A stretch of DNA of 64,000 bases from Canna indica. Its lineage: Eukaryota; Streptophyta; Magnoliopsida; Zingiberales; Cannaceae. Positions 11,327 through 21,899 of the stretch are shown one piece after another (the stretch's first letter is position 1; each line of letters begins with the position of its first letter). The stretch is taken from assembly GCA_034359265.1 (NCBI GenBank), contig CP136891.1:58876001-58940000 (forward strand), read 5' to 3'. Under the pieces are notes generated by a model that made no database searches, was not told the DNA's origin, and worked only from the letters and a program-made list of their open reading frames with translations. Made by a program: the position numbers and the translations under genes.

Positions 11327-11442
11327 CTCCAATCCTTCCCATTGGTTGAAAACCGAAAGGCCACAATGAGCCTACGATTTAGAACCACAATGTCGCATGA
11401 GCCCATTACAGACTATATAGGTCTCTGAGGAGACCGGGAAAT
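11327..11442 (-). other. Conserved palindromic block downstream of gag, element A
   Basis: The segment with AACCGAAAGGCCACAATG, CCTACGATTTAGAAC, and GACCGGGAAATC is well conserved in B (24878-24994) and F (47655-47772), more than its surroundings. It includes GGTCTC-TGAG-GAGACC, a hairpin kept in all three copies. It lies about 230 bp beyond the gag stop in element sense. Function unknown; a packaging or 3'-end RNA signal is possible. Confidence 0.5.
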
Positions 11443-11671
11443 CAAAATAAAAAATCATTTCCAAAGAACTCTTTTATAAGAGCGGGGAAAACAACTTAAA
11501 TTAGACTTGTATCATAATCTCCAACTAAAATAAAGCCAACCAAAAAAAGAGATGATACCAAAATATTTGATGCCAATTTTACCTAAGGCATCTAGGTGAA
11601 AGCTTGAAGTTGCAATCATAAAAGGATTCTTCATTCAACTCTTTGGTCAACTTCAACACATCATCAATCTT

Positions 11672-13046
11672 TCACCTTTGTGTGGTAGCTCCCCTTACAA
11701 TAGAAGATGAGATCTTTGGTACCCAAATGACTTTGGGTCCTTGGGGGTTAGATGGTCTAGGAATCCAAAGTGTCTTAGCAACACTTGGATTTTTTTTGAA
11801 TGCACAATCATGAATAGCATGACCATATATACCACAACAAAAGCAATGTTCATGAAACTTTTTCTTTTCATTTTTATCATGGACATGAGATTTAATGTTA
11901 GAATGCTTAACATAGGAGGCATGATGAGCATGAACATTCTTAGATGAAATATTTTTATTTTGAGCATGAGGTTTAAATGTGGAATGCCTAACATGAGAAT
12001 GATGATGAACATTGACATTCTTTAGATAGGTATTTTTTATTCTAGTGTTCTTAGGAGATGAAGTATTTTTTAATTCATTTACTTTCCTATTCAAGAAAGT
12101 AATCTTACCTTTCAATTCATTCATGGATTTATGCAATGCATGTAATTGAGATTTTAACATGCAATTATCATTTTTTAAATTATTATTTTTAAGCTTCAAA
12201 TCCTTAAGCTCAAGTTCTACATTATCGTGGCGTGAATCAAATGACCTAGATTTTAATTTTTCATTTTCTAGTTTGGATTCTTGCAAATGAGAATTAAGCA
12301 TCTTATTTTTCTTTTTCAATCTTTTATTTTCCTTATTTTTTCTAACATGCACGACATACATTTTTTGACATTCCTCAACTAGTTCTTCATATGGTATATT
12401 GAATGAACTAGAAAGGTAAGAGTGTACCTCATCATTGGTATTCATGAGGGGAACCTTTTGAAGTAGCTTCATAGTCATTGCAAGAGGATGCTTCATTTGA
12501 GTGGAATGATGATGTAGAAGCTTTTGACCTCTTCTTTGCCTTGTTTTTCATGGTAGGGTAATTTTTCTTCACATGCCCTTTTTCCTTGCATGCATGTCAT
12601 ATTACTTTCTTTTTTCGGCTCTTGGAGCTACTCCTTTGACTAGAAGAGCTATGAGCATCAAAACCAAGATTAGTAGTAGGTGAGTGACCATTGTCATCAC
12701 CACCTTCATCAAAAGTGTCAATCTCTTCGGTTTTGACATAATCATATAAAATATTTAGAGTGACCCATAAGTCATAAGCCGAAGAGCAATGCATGACATT
12801 ATCTAGGATGTTATTTGGTAATGTGCAAAGTATATAATTCATGACATCTTCATTATACTTAAACATTTTCTTATCCATTTCACTCCAAACATGTGTATCA
12901 ACCTTAGGTTCAATGAATTCCCAATGTATCATGTTAAAATCACCAACACCTTTAGTCTTTAAATAAATGTACATCCGATGTTTTCAAAGATCAAAGTTCG
13001 AGTCATCGAACCTAGGAGGTGAAGACGCTACCAACTCAAGAGCCAT
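11672..13046 (-). pseudogene. Gag of element A (copia-type, two CCHC knuckles), disrupted
   Basis: The structural gag protein would form the particle and bind element RNA. It starts MALELVASSPPRFDD at 13046. A TGA replaces the Trp codon of the conserved NFGLWKSRM motif about 20 codons in; a Met codon follows four codons later. The UBN2-type domain (MIHWEFIEPK, DLWVTLNILYDYVKTEE) is readable to about 12600. The first knuckle is lost: its first Cys codon is TGA and its last Cys is Tyr. A one-base shift near 12490 moves into the frame that gives a long Lys/Asn/Leu-rich coiled coil and a second intact knuckle CFCCGIYGHAIHDC, ending near GPKVIWVPK. In autonomous copia elements this tail would lead into protease; here a stop ends the frame. 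Confidence 0.85.
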
Positions 13047-13100
13047 TTCAAGATCGAGACAAGGTGTAGAAGAGATGGTGAAATCTCAAGCTACGAACCC

Positions 13101-13112
13101 GCTCTGATACCA
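13101..13112 (-). other. Primer-binding site of element A (tRNA-iMet)
   Basis: The minus strand reads TGGTATCAGAGC, complementary to the 3' end of plant initiator Met tRNA, two bases inside the 5' LTR. It fixes the element's orientation. Confidence 0.9.
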
Positions 13113-13114
13113 AA

Positions 13115-14626
13115 TGTAGGAGAAATGACAACACTAGAGGGAGGGTGAATAGTGTATTTACTAAATCAATTAGCCTAAATTCTAATTTTAAATGTTTTCT
13201 TAAATTGTTTAAGCATTTTACGATTGAATGATTAGATGCGGAAGCGATAAATAATTAAGCAATTAAAACACACAATGAATCAATGCAAACACAAGAATTT
13301 ATAGTGGTTCGGCCCCAATGCCTACTCCACTACCTAAACACTCTGCTTAGGATTTCCAAACTAACTTTACTAGATTAAATCTTGTTTCCCTTACACAAAG
13401 GACTTTTCACCGGAAAGTCTCCGCTCTTAAACCGTTGGCACTTCCACACCCGGAAGTATCCCGCCTTCCTACCGAGAGCACTTTCCCACCTTAACCCTAA
13501 GGGACAACTCGACTAATCCTAGTAATCTACGTTTATACAAGTGGCTTTACTCCTTCTACACCGAGGATACCACTCACACAACAAGACCTAACAACTAAGG
13601 TCTTCACAAGTTCAAGTCCAAGCAAAAATAGGTTCAAATAACAGGTAAAAATTACAATGAAAAGAGCTTAGAAATGAAACCAAGAATTAACGCTCTTTTC
13701 CAAGCCTTAGATCCTCCAACTCGCTGAGTCGTAGAGCTTGAATCAATTCTCGAGTTGAGGCACAGACGGTGCTTGAAGAAGAACTCGATGGAAGAGTAGA
13801 GCGCGCTGCAATCGATCTTTTGGAAGGCTTAAAACTCCCTTTCAATTGCTCAATAAAATCTATAAGAGTGAGAGAGCGAGGTTAAATGAGATATATGAGG
13901 TATATTTATACCCTCACGAAGAATCGACAGCTCAACGGAAAGAAAACTATCTGTTGCAGATGCTCGGTCGATTGGTCGGTCAACCGACCGATCAACCACT
14001 CACATCGACCGCTGCCTGTTCTCTTTATGCGGTCGACCGACGGGTCCATCGCCAGACGCAAAACAGCTGATCCTCAATTCGGTCGACTAGTCGGTCGATT
14101 GACGCGAGTTGCGTCTTTGGCTATCCGTAGTTCGGTCGATCGGCAAGCTTTTTGCCTATTTTCGGCCTCCGTCGGTCGACCGACCGGTCGATCGAAGTAG
14201 TCACTGCCAATTTTTGGCAGTGTTCGGTCGACTGAATTGGCTACTGCCAATTACTTACACCCTTAGGTCGACCGCCCGATCGACCAAACCTAGGCTGAGT
14301 TTGATTTCTTCAGCCTTTTTCTTCCGCGCTTCGTTTCCGAGTTTGGCTTTCAACGAGCATCAACTTGGAGAGATTTTCATTTGATCTTTGGACTCATCCA
14401 ATGCGACTTTGGTGCACTCGTCGAGCTTCGATAAATTTTCGCGACGAACCCGAGCGTGACGATCAATGTCCTTCCGATTTTCTAATTTCTTTCGATTTAT
14501 CCGATCGAGGACATCGAACGCTAATCGATATGAAACCTGAAAGATATTCTCAATGAAATCATTAGTCCCATGTTTGTTATCATCAAAACCAAGATTAAGA
14601 CCAAGGTTGAAAACCTAAAGCCAACA
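13115..14626 (-). repeat. Element A 5' LTR, complete
   Basis: The 1,512-bp LTR begins TGTAGGAGAAATGACAACAC and ends CCTAAAGCCAACA on the plus strand, i.e. TG...CA on both strands. It contains the minus-strand TATA box (13903-13910), the U3 palindrome array (about 13965-14290), the R/U5 hairpin (one G-U wobble in RNA), and the GGGAGGGTGAATAGTG motif near the outer edge. Confidence 0.9.
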
Positions 14627-14769
14627 GTGGCACTGAGGCCGAGGACCAAACTCGGTGAAAACCGAGTTCGCGAGGAGCGCGCTTTGGGTCGTGAGGGCAT
14701 AGGAGCACGAGTCTTCAAGGGCTTTGAGGCTGGAAGTGGTGGCGCTGAGGGCGAGGAGCTAGGCAGGTG

Positions 14770-15032
14770 AAAATCGAATCATGGTCGTTGTAAGGGCTAC
14801 GAGGCGACCTTCCCAGATTAAGCACTCAATTTAATCCCGGAGCACCACACACTCCTCGGTTATGTGTCTATAGGTTCGATGGAACTTGCACATTTTTCTT
14901 TTGTCGATGTTAGACAAAGGTTTCGACTTCTTCGTGCCGCTGGGAGGTCTAATCAACTATAGTTGATGGATCTCCTAAAGAATAGTCTCTCTCTTGTTGT
15001 TCAAAGGAGTGTATTCGTCGAACCTGGGATAG
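14770..15032 (-). pseudogene. Ty3/gypsy gag fragment of remnant K
   Basis: On the minus strand the frame reads YPRFDEYTPLNNKRETIL, then RPPSGTKKSKP, then KMCKFHRTYRHITEECVVLRD and WEGRLVAL, the end of a gypsy gag where a nucleocapsid-like CxFHxxxxHxxxEC motif is followed by LKxxIExLI. At least three stops break it. The downstream pol is absent; element A is inserted about 140 bp beyond. Confidence 0.75.
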
Positions 15033-15615
15033 GTTTGAGTAGGAGTGAGCAAAACCCGAATCGACCTGAATAATCCGAAAAAACCAACCCAAAAAATCAA
15101 TTCGGGTCTGGTTAATCGGGTAAAATGGGTCGGGTTGGGTCTCTATTTTAAGAATTCTATCTAGCAGACAGACTACCAGTATTTGCTCACCGAAGGGTCT
15201 CGAGTCGACGACGGGGGGAGGAGTAGCCTCTGTGACCCTAGTGTCCTATTCTTCTCTCGTATGATGCGTACGAGAGACCTCATCTCGAAGGGCAGAGGCT
15301 GACCTCCTGGGTCATTCCAAGTGTATGTCTTCATCGTGTTCTGATAGGTGGCGCTTGTGTTCGGCTGGGTGTTATTCTCGAGACCGCGTCAGCATCTCGA
15401 CCTGAGCTGCTTATCGTCGGTTCTCCGCTGGAAGGTTGTTTATCTAACACTGTGATTCTTCTATTGAGAGGTTGGCTGGTGTAGGAGTGTCACTCCTCAT
15501 TGTTTTAGCATCTCCAAGTAGTGGGGGTACGTCATCGCTAGGGTGTTGCCTATGGCAGCGTTCCCCTGACTCCGGGTACCAACCATTGCAAGGAAGGTAA
15601 GATTTACTTGGCCCA

Positions 15616-16060
15616 CGGTGGGCGCCAAATGTTCTTGCATGATGTGGTCTGCCGCGTCTCTTGGTCAAATGCGACTTCGGCGGGGGACATGCAAAAGACA
15701 CTCCGACGCTCAATTAAAAATGAGTTCCAAGTGAAGGTAATAAAAATTAGAATTTTTTTGTACCTGAAGCATCATGTTTGTATGTAGTGCAGGATGAGAG
15801 GTATTTGGCGATGATGCCGCTCAATAATCTTATAGGGATGTTGCTCAGAATGAGTCGAGACTGATCCTAGAGATATCGGGCTCATGAATGACGAATCCCT
15901 CATAATTAATGAAGACGTAAATGTCCTCGTATGGTCGGGTGGAGCCCCCGAGTTAAATCGTCTAGCTTGACTTGAGTCTGGTTCATACGTGTAGGCGCTT
16001 CTTGGCCTAATTCGGTCGGTCCCAAAGGTGCTAGTCGAGTCCACTATGTACAAATATCTT
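15616..16060 (-). mobile_element. Gypsy remnant K, primer-binding site and right (5') LTR part
   Basis: CGGTGGGCGCCA at 15616-15627 reads TGGCGCCCACCG on the minus strand, a common primer-binding site of plant Ty3/gypsy elements. The sequence right of it (from TGTTCTTGCATG at about 15630) matches the left part of K. This supports a minus-strand element whose gag lies at 14770-15032. The outer LTR border is not clear. Confidence 0.6.
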
Positions 16061-17193
16061 AGGTGTAGTTCGATAGTAAAAACTATTTTTTATTTTGATT
16101 TCAGTAAAAATAAAATTTTAATTTTTAAAAATCAATTTCATTTAAAAAAAAAAATTGTTCATGAAAATTAATAATACAAATTCAGTTGATTGAAACTAGT
16201 GAAAGCTTGTTTGATTATAAAAAATAATATTCATTTTATTAGGTAATTTCAGTAAAAATATTGAGAACACTTTTAGTCAGTGAAAATTAACATCTTGATA
16301 AAAAGTATAATTGTAGAACCACAACTTAAGAGATGTAGGAGCGAAAATTTTAACCAAGATCATATTCTATCACATTAAAAGTAGGCATAATTATTCAACC
16401 CAATGGTAACCCACTAACCCAGGGGGTGCAAGTGAGTAGAGCTACTTGTGAGGTAGTATGGATCAAATTGATGATAAAATCAAACTAGAGTGGATATTGT
16501 CGAACTCGAGTTAATCTTTACATGTGAGCGAGTTGAGCTTGAGCTTAGCAATACTCGGCTCGAGTAATTGGCGAGCTTGATTAAACTTTATATATATATA
16601 TATAAGATTATATATCCCTAACTTAAGAAGAAAAACATTAATTTGTGGCTAAGCTTTTTTTCACTATTCTCTTCAAGGTTCAAACTCAATTCTAATTATC
16701 TATAATCATACGATAAAATCATTTCTTATAAACTAAAAATTAAATAAAAATTTAAAGATAGACGAACTTGATAGAATTCAAGCCCACAAAGCTCCATCTC
16801 AAGTCACACTTATTCACGAGCTTGCTTAATCACGAAAAAAAACGAGCATGACGAGCTGAGTTCGAGTCTGGAGATCAAATCTCGACCGAGCTCGAGCTTG
16901 TGTTCAAATTCAATATTTCTTAAATGAGTCGAGTCAAGTTTACTTGTACTCGAGCTCGACTCGACTTGATTACCCGCCTTCTTCAACCACTCCAAGTTTC
17001 ATAAACTAATTTTCTATTGTCTTTTTTCCAAAAGAAAATGAACTATTTATTAAATATTCTTGTTAATCTTTTGGTCTTGTCATGAACAGAACTTGCCATG
17101 CATAAGAGCAAGTCTGGTATTGTCTCAATATATTATAATAATTTAACATTTTGAAACCAGTATAAGTCAAAGCACAAGACAAATCATGTTTTC
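16061..17193. other. AT-rich intergenic DNA with a GAGCTCGAG-rich MITE-like block
   Basis: No gene is supported. From about 16440 to 17000 both arms carry GAGCTCGAG/CGAGCTTG motifs in inverted arrangement (GAGCTTGAGCTTAGCAA near 16535; CGAGCTCGACTCGACTTG near 16950), like a decayed inverted-repeat element. A (TA)n microsatellite is at 16588-16604. This was the sequence next to the second host gene before LINE E inserted at 17203. Confidence 0.45.
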
Positions 17194-17202
17194 AAGAGGC
17201 CT
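17194..17202. other. Target-site duplication of LINE E, left copy
   Basis: AAGAGGCCT here and at 36445-36453 is identical. The left copy directly precedes the T-rich start (poly-A side in minus sense) of LINE E. Confidence 0.7.
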
Positions 17203-17944
17203 TTTTTTAAAAAGTTAAGTGAGGCGAAACCACCGTACCAATCCATTTCATTAGATTCAAAATGAAGGTACAAGATTGTGGGCTGAGTTCCCGAGAAAGG
17301 ACTCAGGCCCACGAGTACAAGGGAATGAGGAGAAAGAATGGGAAAACAACACAATGATCTGTCGGAGCGGCCCGACAAAGTTAAACGAGTCTATACCAGA
17401 ACGATTCCACAGAGTGCACTAGGCCGAGAAGCGAGGGTGCTTGGGATCTTAAGATGACATTATTTCTACCATGCCAGAGTAGCCAACACCAGATCAGAGC
17501 CATCATACGAAAAGACTTGTCTCCGTTCATGAACTCCTCATTACACGGTGGAGGCAAGGCTGAAGCACCACTGCAGCGAGAACTAAAGGACAACCACCCC
17601 TCCATCATAATAAGGCAATCATGGTGGAGGTGGGATAGAGTTTCAGCTTCCAGTTTGTAGAAGGGGCAGGAAGTGTCTTCCAATGCGACCCTAAGTTCGA
17701 TTAATCTGTCTTTAGTGCGCAATTATCCCTTAAGAAGGATCCACATATGGATGCACATCTTAAGAGGGCAACGTAATTTCCATAGAGCGATCGAGGCCAT
17801 GTTGGTAACGCCGTATCCCTGTCTTGAAGGATCCAGTGGTGGACCATCTCCAAGGGATCGAGTCTTCTTCCTCCCCGAACACCGGCTTGCCGGTGATAGT
17901 AGCAAGTTCTAGGGTCCTATAGTGCGAGATACGACGTCTCCAAA
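17203..17944 (-). pseudogene. LINE E, 3' end with RT-associated zinc-binding (zf-RVT) domain
   Basis: The minus strand encodes the C-terminus of a plant L1 ORF2: MWILLKG-stop-LRTKDRLIEL, then CPFYKLEAETLSHLHHDC (zf-RVT; the second Cys is Tyr) and LIWCWLLWHGRNN. The stop is at about 17723. The 3' part (PHSLVLVGLSPFSGTQ) resembles the usual L1 tail. The piece ends against copia C at 17944/17945; its upstream parts lie at 30873-31023, 35686-35869 and 36426-36444. Confidence 0.8.
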
Positions 17945-18240
17945 TGATACAATCTGAGCTACTTCTAGGGCACACTGATGAATGAACAAAAAACTCTTTG
18001 GGAAGAAGATGAACTCACTTTATTGAATTAAAAAGGGGAAATATTACAGATGTGAAAAGTTAAAGAAAATAGGTTTTAACTCGTGCCTTTATACATGTGC
18101 GCATTCAAAAAGATGTAAGGCTTTTGAAAAGACAATGTTGCCCTCATGGCTTATTAGACTAATGTTGTGCAAAATAGTAATTTCGATATACCTAATTTGA
18201 CTAACTTCTAATTCAACTGATACTTCAAATGCATTTAATA
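17945..18240 (-). repeat. Element C 3' LTR
   Basis: TGATACAATCTGAGC to GCATTTAATA; the final base pair that would give TGTT on the minus strand is mutated (AATA, versus AACA in the partner). A minus-strand TATAAAG lies at 18087-18093. The polypurine tract reads GAGTGGAGGG on the minus strand, immediately right. Confidence 0.9.
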
Positions 18241-20325
18241 CCCTCCACTCAAGTTGGTACGGGAGAAGATGTTCTCCAGGCCCAACTTGAAGCACATATT
18301 CTGATGTGATTGTGCGGGCAGAATATTTGTCAGTACATCAACTGACTGATATTTTCTAGATATATAGACTGGTTTCACTATGTTCTGCATGAGTTTTTCC
18401 CGAACAAAGTAACAATCTATGTTCAGGTGCTTTGTCCTTTCATGAAATATCGGGTTTACAGATATATGAAGTGCACTCTGGTTGTCACAATAGATTGGCA
18501 TTGGACTTTCAAAAGGGTTTACAGATATATAGTGCTCTCGGTGCTCGATCTACTCTCTGTTTGCTATTTTTTACACTTCCAATTTATCAGCGAGTTTCCA
18601 ATCTTGACTATATATCCTGATACTGATCTTCTTGTTAGATTGCAGCCTCCCCAATCCGCGTCACAATATCCAACTACTTGAGATATTGGTTCTGCTTTGT
18701 ACATTAGACCCAGCCCTGGTTCCTTCTTCAAATATTTCAGGACACCTAGAGCTGCTTGCCAATGTGATTGCTTTGGTGTTTGGGAGAATTGACTTAGTAA
18801 ATTTACACTGAAGGCAATATCTGGCCTGGTTATTGTCATGTACAATAACTTGCCTACTAATTTTTGATACACAGAGTTATCAGTCATGAACTTATCTTCT
18901 TCAGTTTCATCATTATCTAACTTAACCTTTATCTGCATAAGAGTGTCTCTTGGTTTGCAGTCTTTCAGATTGTACTCAGTTAATGTATCAAGTATGTATT
19001 TTCTTTGACACACATGGATACCATTCTTGTTTCTGAACACTTCCAAGCCAAGAAAATAAGTCAGTTTTCCAATGTCTTTTATGCTGAATTGATCATTCAA
19101 TTTTTTCTTTAAACAAGCTATCTCTGCCTCATTTGTTCCGGTCAAGATGATATCATCTACATATATTAGAATGACTGTCACTTCATCCTTTTCACCTTTC
19201 TTTGTGAATAGACAAGGATCTGATAAACTTTGGCTATAACCCATCATGTTGATGCTTGAAGATAACTTGTGATACCACTGCCGGCCTGCCTGTTTAAGGC
19301 CATATATGGACTTCACCAATTTGCAAACTTTCCATCATTTGGATTGCCATATCCTGGTGGTTTATCCATGTATACTTCTTCTTCCAAAGTGTCATGCAAA
19401 TATGCATTGTTGATGTTTAGTTAATGTAAAAGCCAATCTTTGAAAGTTGTTATGGCCAACAAAGCTTTGACTGTGGCCATTTTTGAAACTGGTGCGAATG
19501 TTTCATGGTAATCAACACCTTCTACTTGTGTAAAACCCTTAGCAACCAGTCTTGATTTGTATTTTTCAACCCTTCCTTCAGGATTGAATTTGGTACAAAA
19601 TACCCATTTGCAGCTCACTGATCTCTTCCCCTGTGGAAATTCACATAACTCCCAAGTGTTGTTAGCAGTTAGTGCATTTAATTCATGCTGCATTGATTCT
19701 ATCCAAAGAAGTATTTTAAATGCAGCTTCATAGGAAATAGGATCAATGTGTGGGTCAATTATGCTTCGAAGGGCTTGGTGTTTAGCTGGTAATTTTGCTG
19801 AGCTCATATAATTTTCAATAGGATAAGGTGTGACTCTTTCAGTTAACCTTGGTTCAGGTTTATTTAGGGAATAGTTGCATTGATAATCCGGGAGCTTAGC
19901 ATGTTTTCTAGTAACTCTACTACTTCTTCTCACTGGTATTATGTCTGGACTTGGAGTGTCATCAGCACTAGGCTCCCTACACTCATTTTCTTCTTCTTCT
20001 TCTTCACTTCTACTCCCCTCACCAGTTTCAGTGGATGATAATACAGGAAGTTCACATGCTGGCCTTAAGATAGTTTGTGAATGAGAATGTTTAGTATCAT
20101 CAATGGTAGGTATTGGAATAGGGAAGATAGTTTTTTGTGGTGCTTCTGAGTTAAATGGAAAGACATGCTCTACGAATGTGATGTCCCTAGAAATCAATAT
20201 AGAATTGGTTTTCAGGTCAAGCACCTTGTAGGCTTTTCTTCCATATGGGTACCCTAGAAATACACACTCTCTTGACCTGGGATCAAACTTGGTTCTCCCT
20301 TGTTTCAATGTATTGACATAGCACG
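18241..20325 (-). pseudogene. Element C pol: integrase C-terminus, reverse transcriptase, RNase H
   Basis: Reading leftward from the B insertion: integrase tail (SRECVFLGYPYGRKAYKV, VRRSSRVTRKHAKLPDY), RT start (AAFKILLWIESMQHELNAL, SVSCKWVFCTKFNPEGRVEK, RLVAKGFTQVEGVDYHETF), a stop near 19421, RT core with intact YVDD (VILIYVDDIILTG), YFLGLEVF, TRPDIAFSVNLLSQF, then RNase H (CDADWGG, and after a frameshift near 18560 PIYCDNQSALHI and RTKHLNIDCYFVREK), ending LSGGY beside the polypurine tract. Several motifs remain, but stops and shifts show it is inactive. Confidence 0.9.
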
Positions 20326-21886
20326 TGTGGGCGAAATGACGACACTAGAGGGGGGGGTGAATAGTGTATGTATTATGTTATTCGCCTAATTTCTAATTTA
20401 ATCATTTTTTTAAATCGTTAGGCAATTTGCAATTCAATTATTGATTGCGGAAGCGATAAATAATTAATCAATTAAGAACGAACAATCAATCAATGCAAAC
20501 ACAGAGATTTTATAGTGGTTCGACCCCAATGCCTACTCCACTATCTAAGCACCCCGCTTAGGATTTCCAAACTAAGTTTTACTAGATTAAATAGTCGTTT
20601 CCCTTACACACGAGGACTTATCCCCAGAAAGACTCCGCTCTCCAACCGAAGGCACTTCCACACTCGAAAGTATCCTGCCTTCCTACCGAGAGCTGTTTCC
20701 CACCTCAACCTAAGGGACAACTAGAACTAATCCTAGTAAACACTAAGTTTATACAAGTGGCTTTACTTCTTTTCACCAAGGATACCACTTCACACAACAA
20801 GACCTAACACTAGGTCTTTGCACGCACAAATCAAATAGTTAAAATAACAATAAAATTACAATTGAAAAGAGCTTAAAATAAAACCAATGTTTGCAAGCTC
20901 TTTTCACAGCCTTGGCACCTCCAACTCGCCGAGGGAATGAGCTCGAGTCAGTTTCCGAGTTGAGGCAGCAGCTGGCATTTGAGAAGGTGTTCGTAGAAGG
21001 AGCAGAGCGTAAGCAATCTTTCTTTTGGAAGGCTCAAATCTCTCTTCTTGATGGCTCAATAATTTTTGTAAGAGTGTGTGAGAGAGATTAAAAGATGTGT
21101 ATGAGGTGTATTTATACCCCTAGCTGAAACGGGGCATCAACGGGATTATTTTCGACCGTTACAGATGCCCGATCGGTGGTCCGGTCGATCGGTCATTCGA
21201 CCGCTGTAATTTTCTCTCTGGTCGGTCGACCGACGGGTCGACCGCCAGACGTAAATCGCGCGATCCTCGATCTTCGATTGACTCATCGATCGACAGATGT
21301 AATCTGCGTCTTCGGCTATTCGCAGGTCGGTCGACCAATTGGTCGACCGCCAAGCCTACTGCCCTTTTTGGGCTTCGGTCGATCGATCGGGCCGGTCGAC
21401 CGATAGATGCAAGAAGCTTACGATTTCTCTTTCAGTCGACCGACGCAAGCTGCGTCTGCAGCTAGCCTCAGTCCGGTCGACTGATCGGTCGACCGCTAGG
21501 GCTATGGCCCATTTTTTACCCTATTCGGTTGATCGCTCGGTCGATCGAATTTAGGTTGAGATTATTTCCTTCAGCCTTTTTCTTTCGTGCTTCGTTTCCG
21601 AGTTCCAGCTTTCAACGAGCATCATGACGGAGAGCTTTCCATGTGATCTTTGAGCTCGTCCGATTCGACTTTGGTGCACCCGTCGATCTTCGGGAAGTTT
21701 CACGACGAACCCGAGTGCGACGATCAATGTCCTTTCGATTTTGCGATTTCTCCGATTGAGGACATCGAACGCTAGTCGATATGGAACCTGAAAGATATTC
21801 TCAATGAAATCATTAGTTCCATATTTGTTATCATCAAAACCATCAAAACCGAGATTAAGGCTAAGGTTGAAAACCTAAAGCTAATA
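20326..21886 (-). repeat. Element B 3' LTR
   Basis: Starts TGTGGGCGAAATGACGACAC and ends CTAAAGCTAATA (partner ends CCAACA). Minus-strand TATAAATA at 21109-21116, palindrome array about 21170-21550. It is followed by AATCTCCCACTTTTTGATG, which on the minus strand is the polypurine tract. Confidence 0.88.
21170..21550 (-). promoter_or_regulatory. U3 palindrome array, element B 3' LTR
   Basis: Repeated CGGTCGACCG/CGGTCGATCG units just upstream (element sense) of the TATA box at 21109-21116, as in the other LTRs of this family. Confidence 0.55.
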
Positions 21887-21899
21887 ATCTCCCACTTTT

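Larger units (their letters stand above)
7048..14626 (-). mobile_element. Element A: gag-only LTR retrotransposon
   Basis: Read on the minus strand the element runs LTR (14626-13115), initiator-Met primer-binding site, gag, conserved palindromic block, about 2.8 kb non-coding repeats, LTR (about 8527-7048). Flanking pentamers GTGGT (7043-7047) and GTGGC (14627-14631) are an imperfect target duplication inside gypsy remnant K. There is no protease, integrase, reverse transcriptase or RNase H frame anywhere between the LTRs. The LTRs differ by several percent in the parts compared, so it is an old insertion. Elements B and F are relatives with the same layout. Confidence 0.85.

Noticed and set aside
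13101..13112. GCTCTGATACCA as part of a tRNA gene
   Set aside because: No tRNA fold around it; the same 12-mer sits next to each 5' LTR, so it is a primer-binding site.
14570..14770. 66-codon plus-strand frame across the A border
   Set aside because: It spans the LTR end and the gypsy remnant, so it is a chance fusion.
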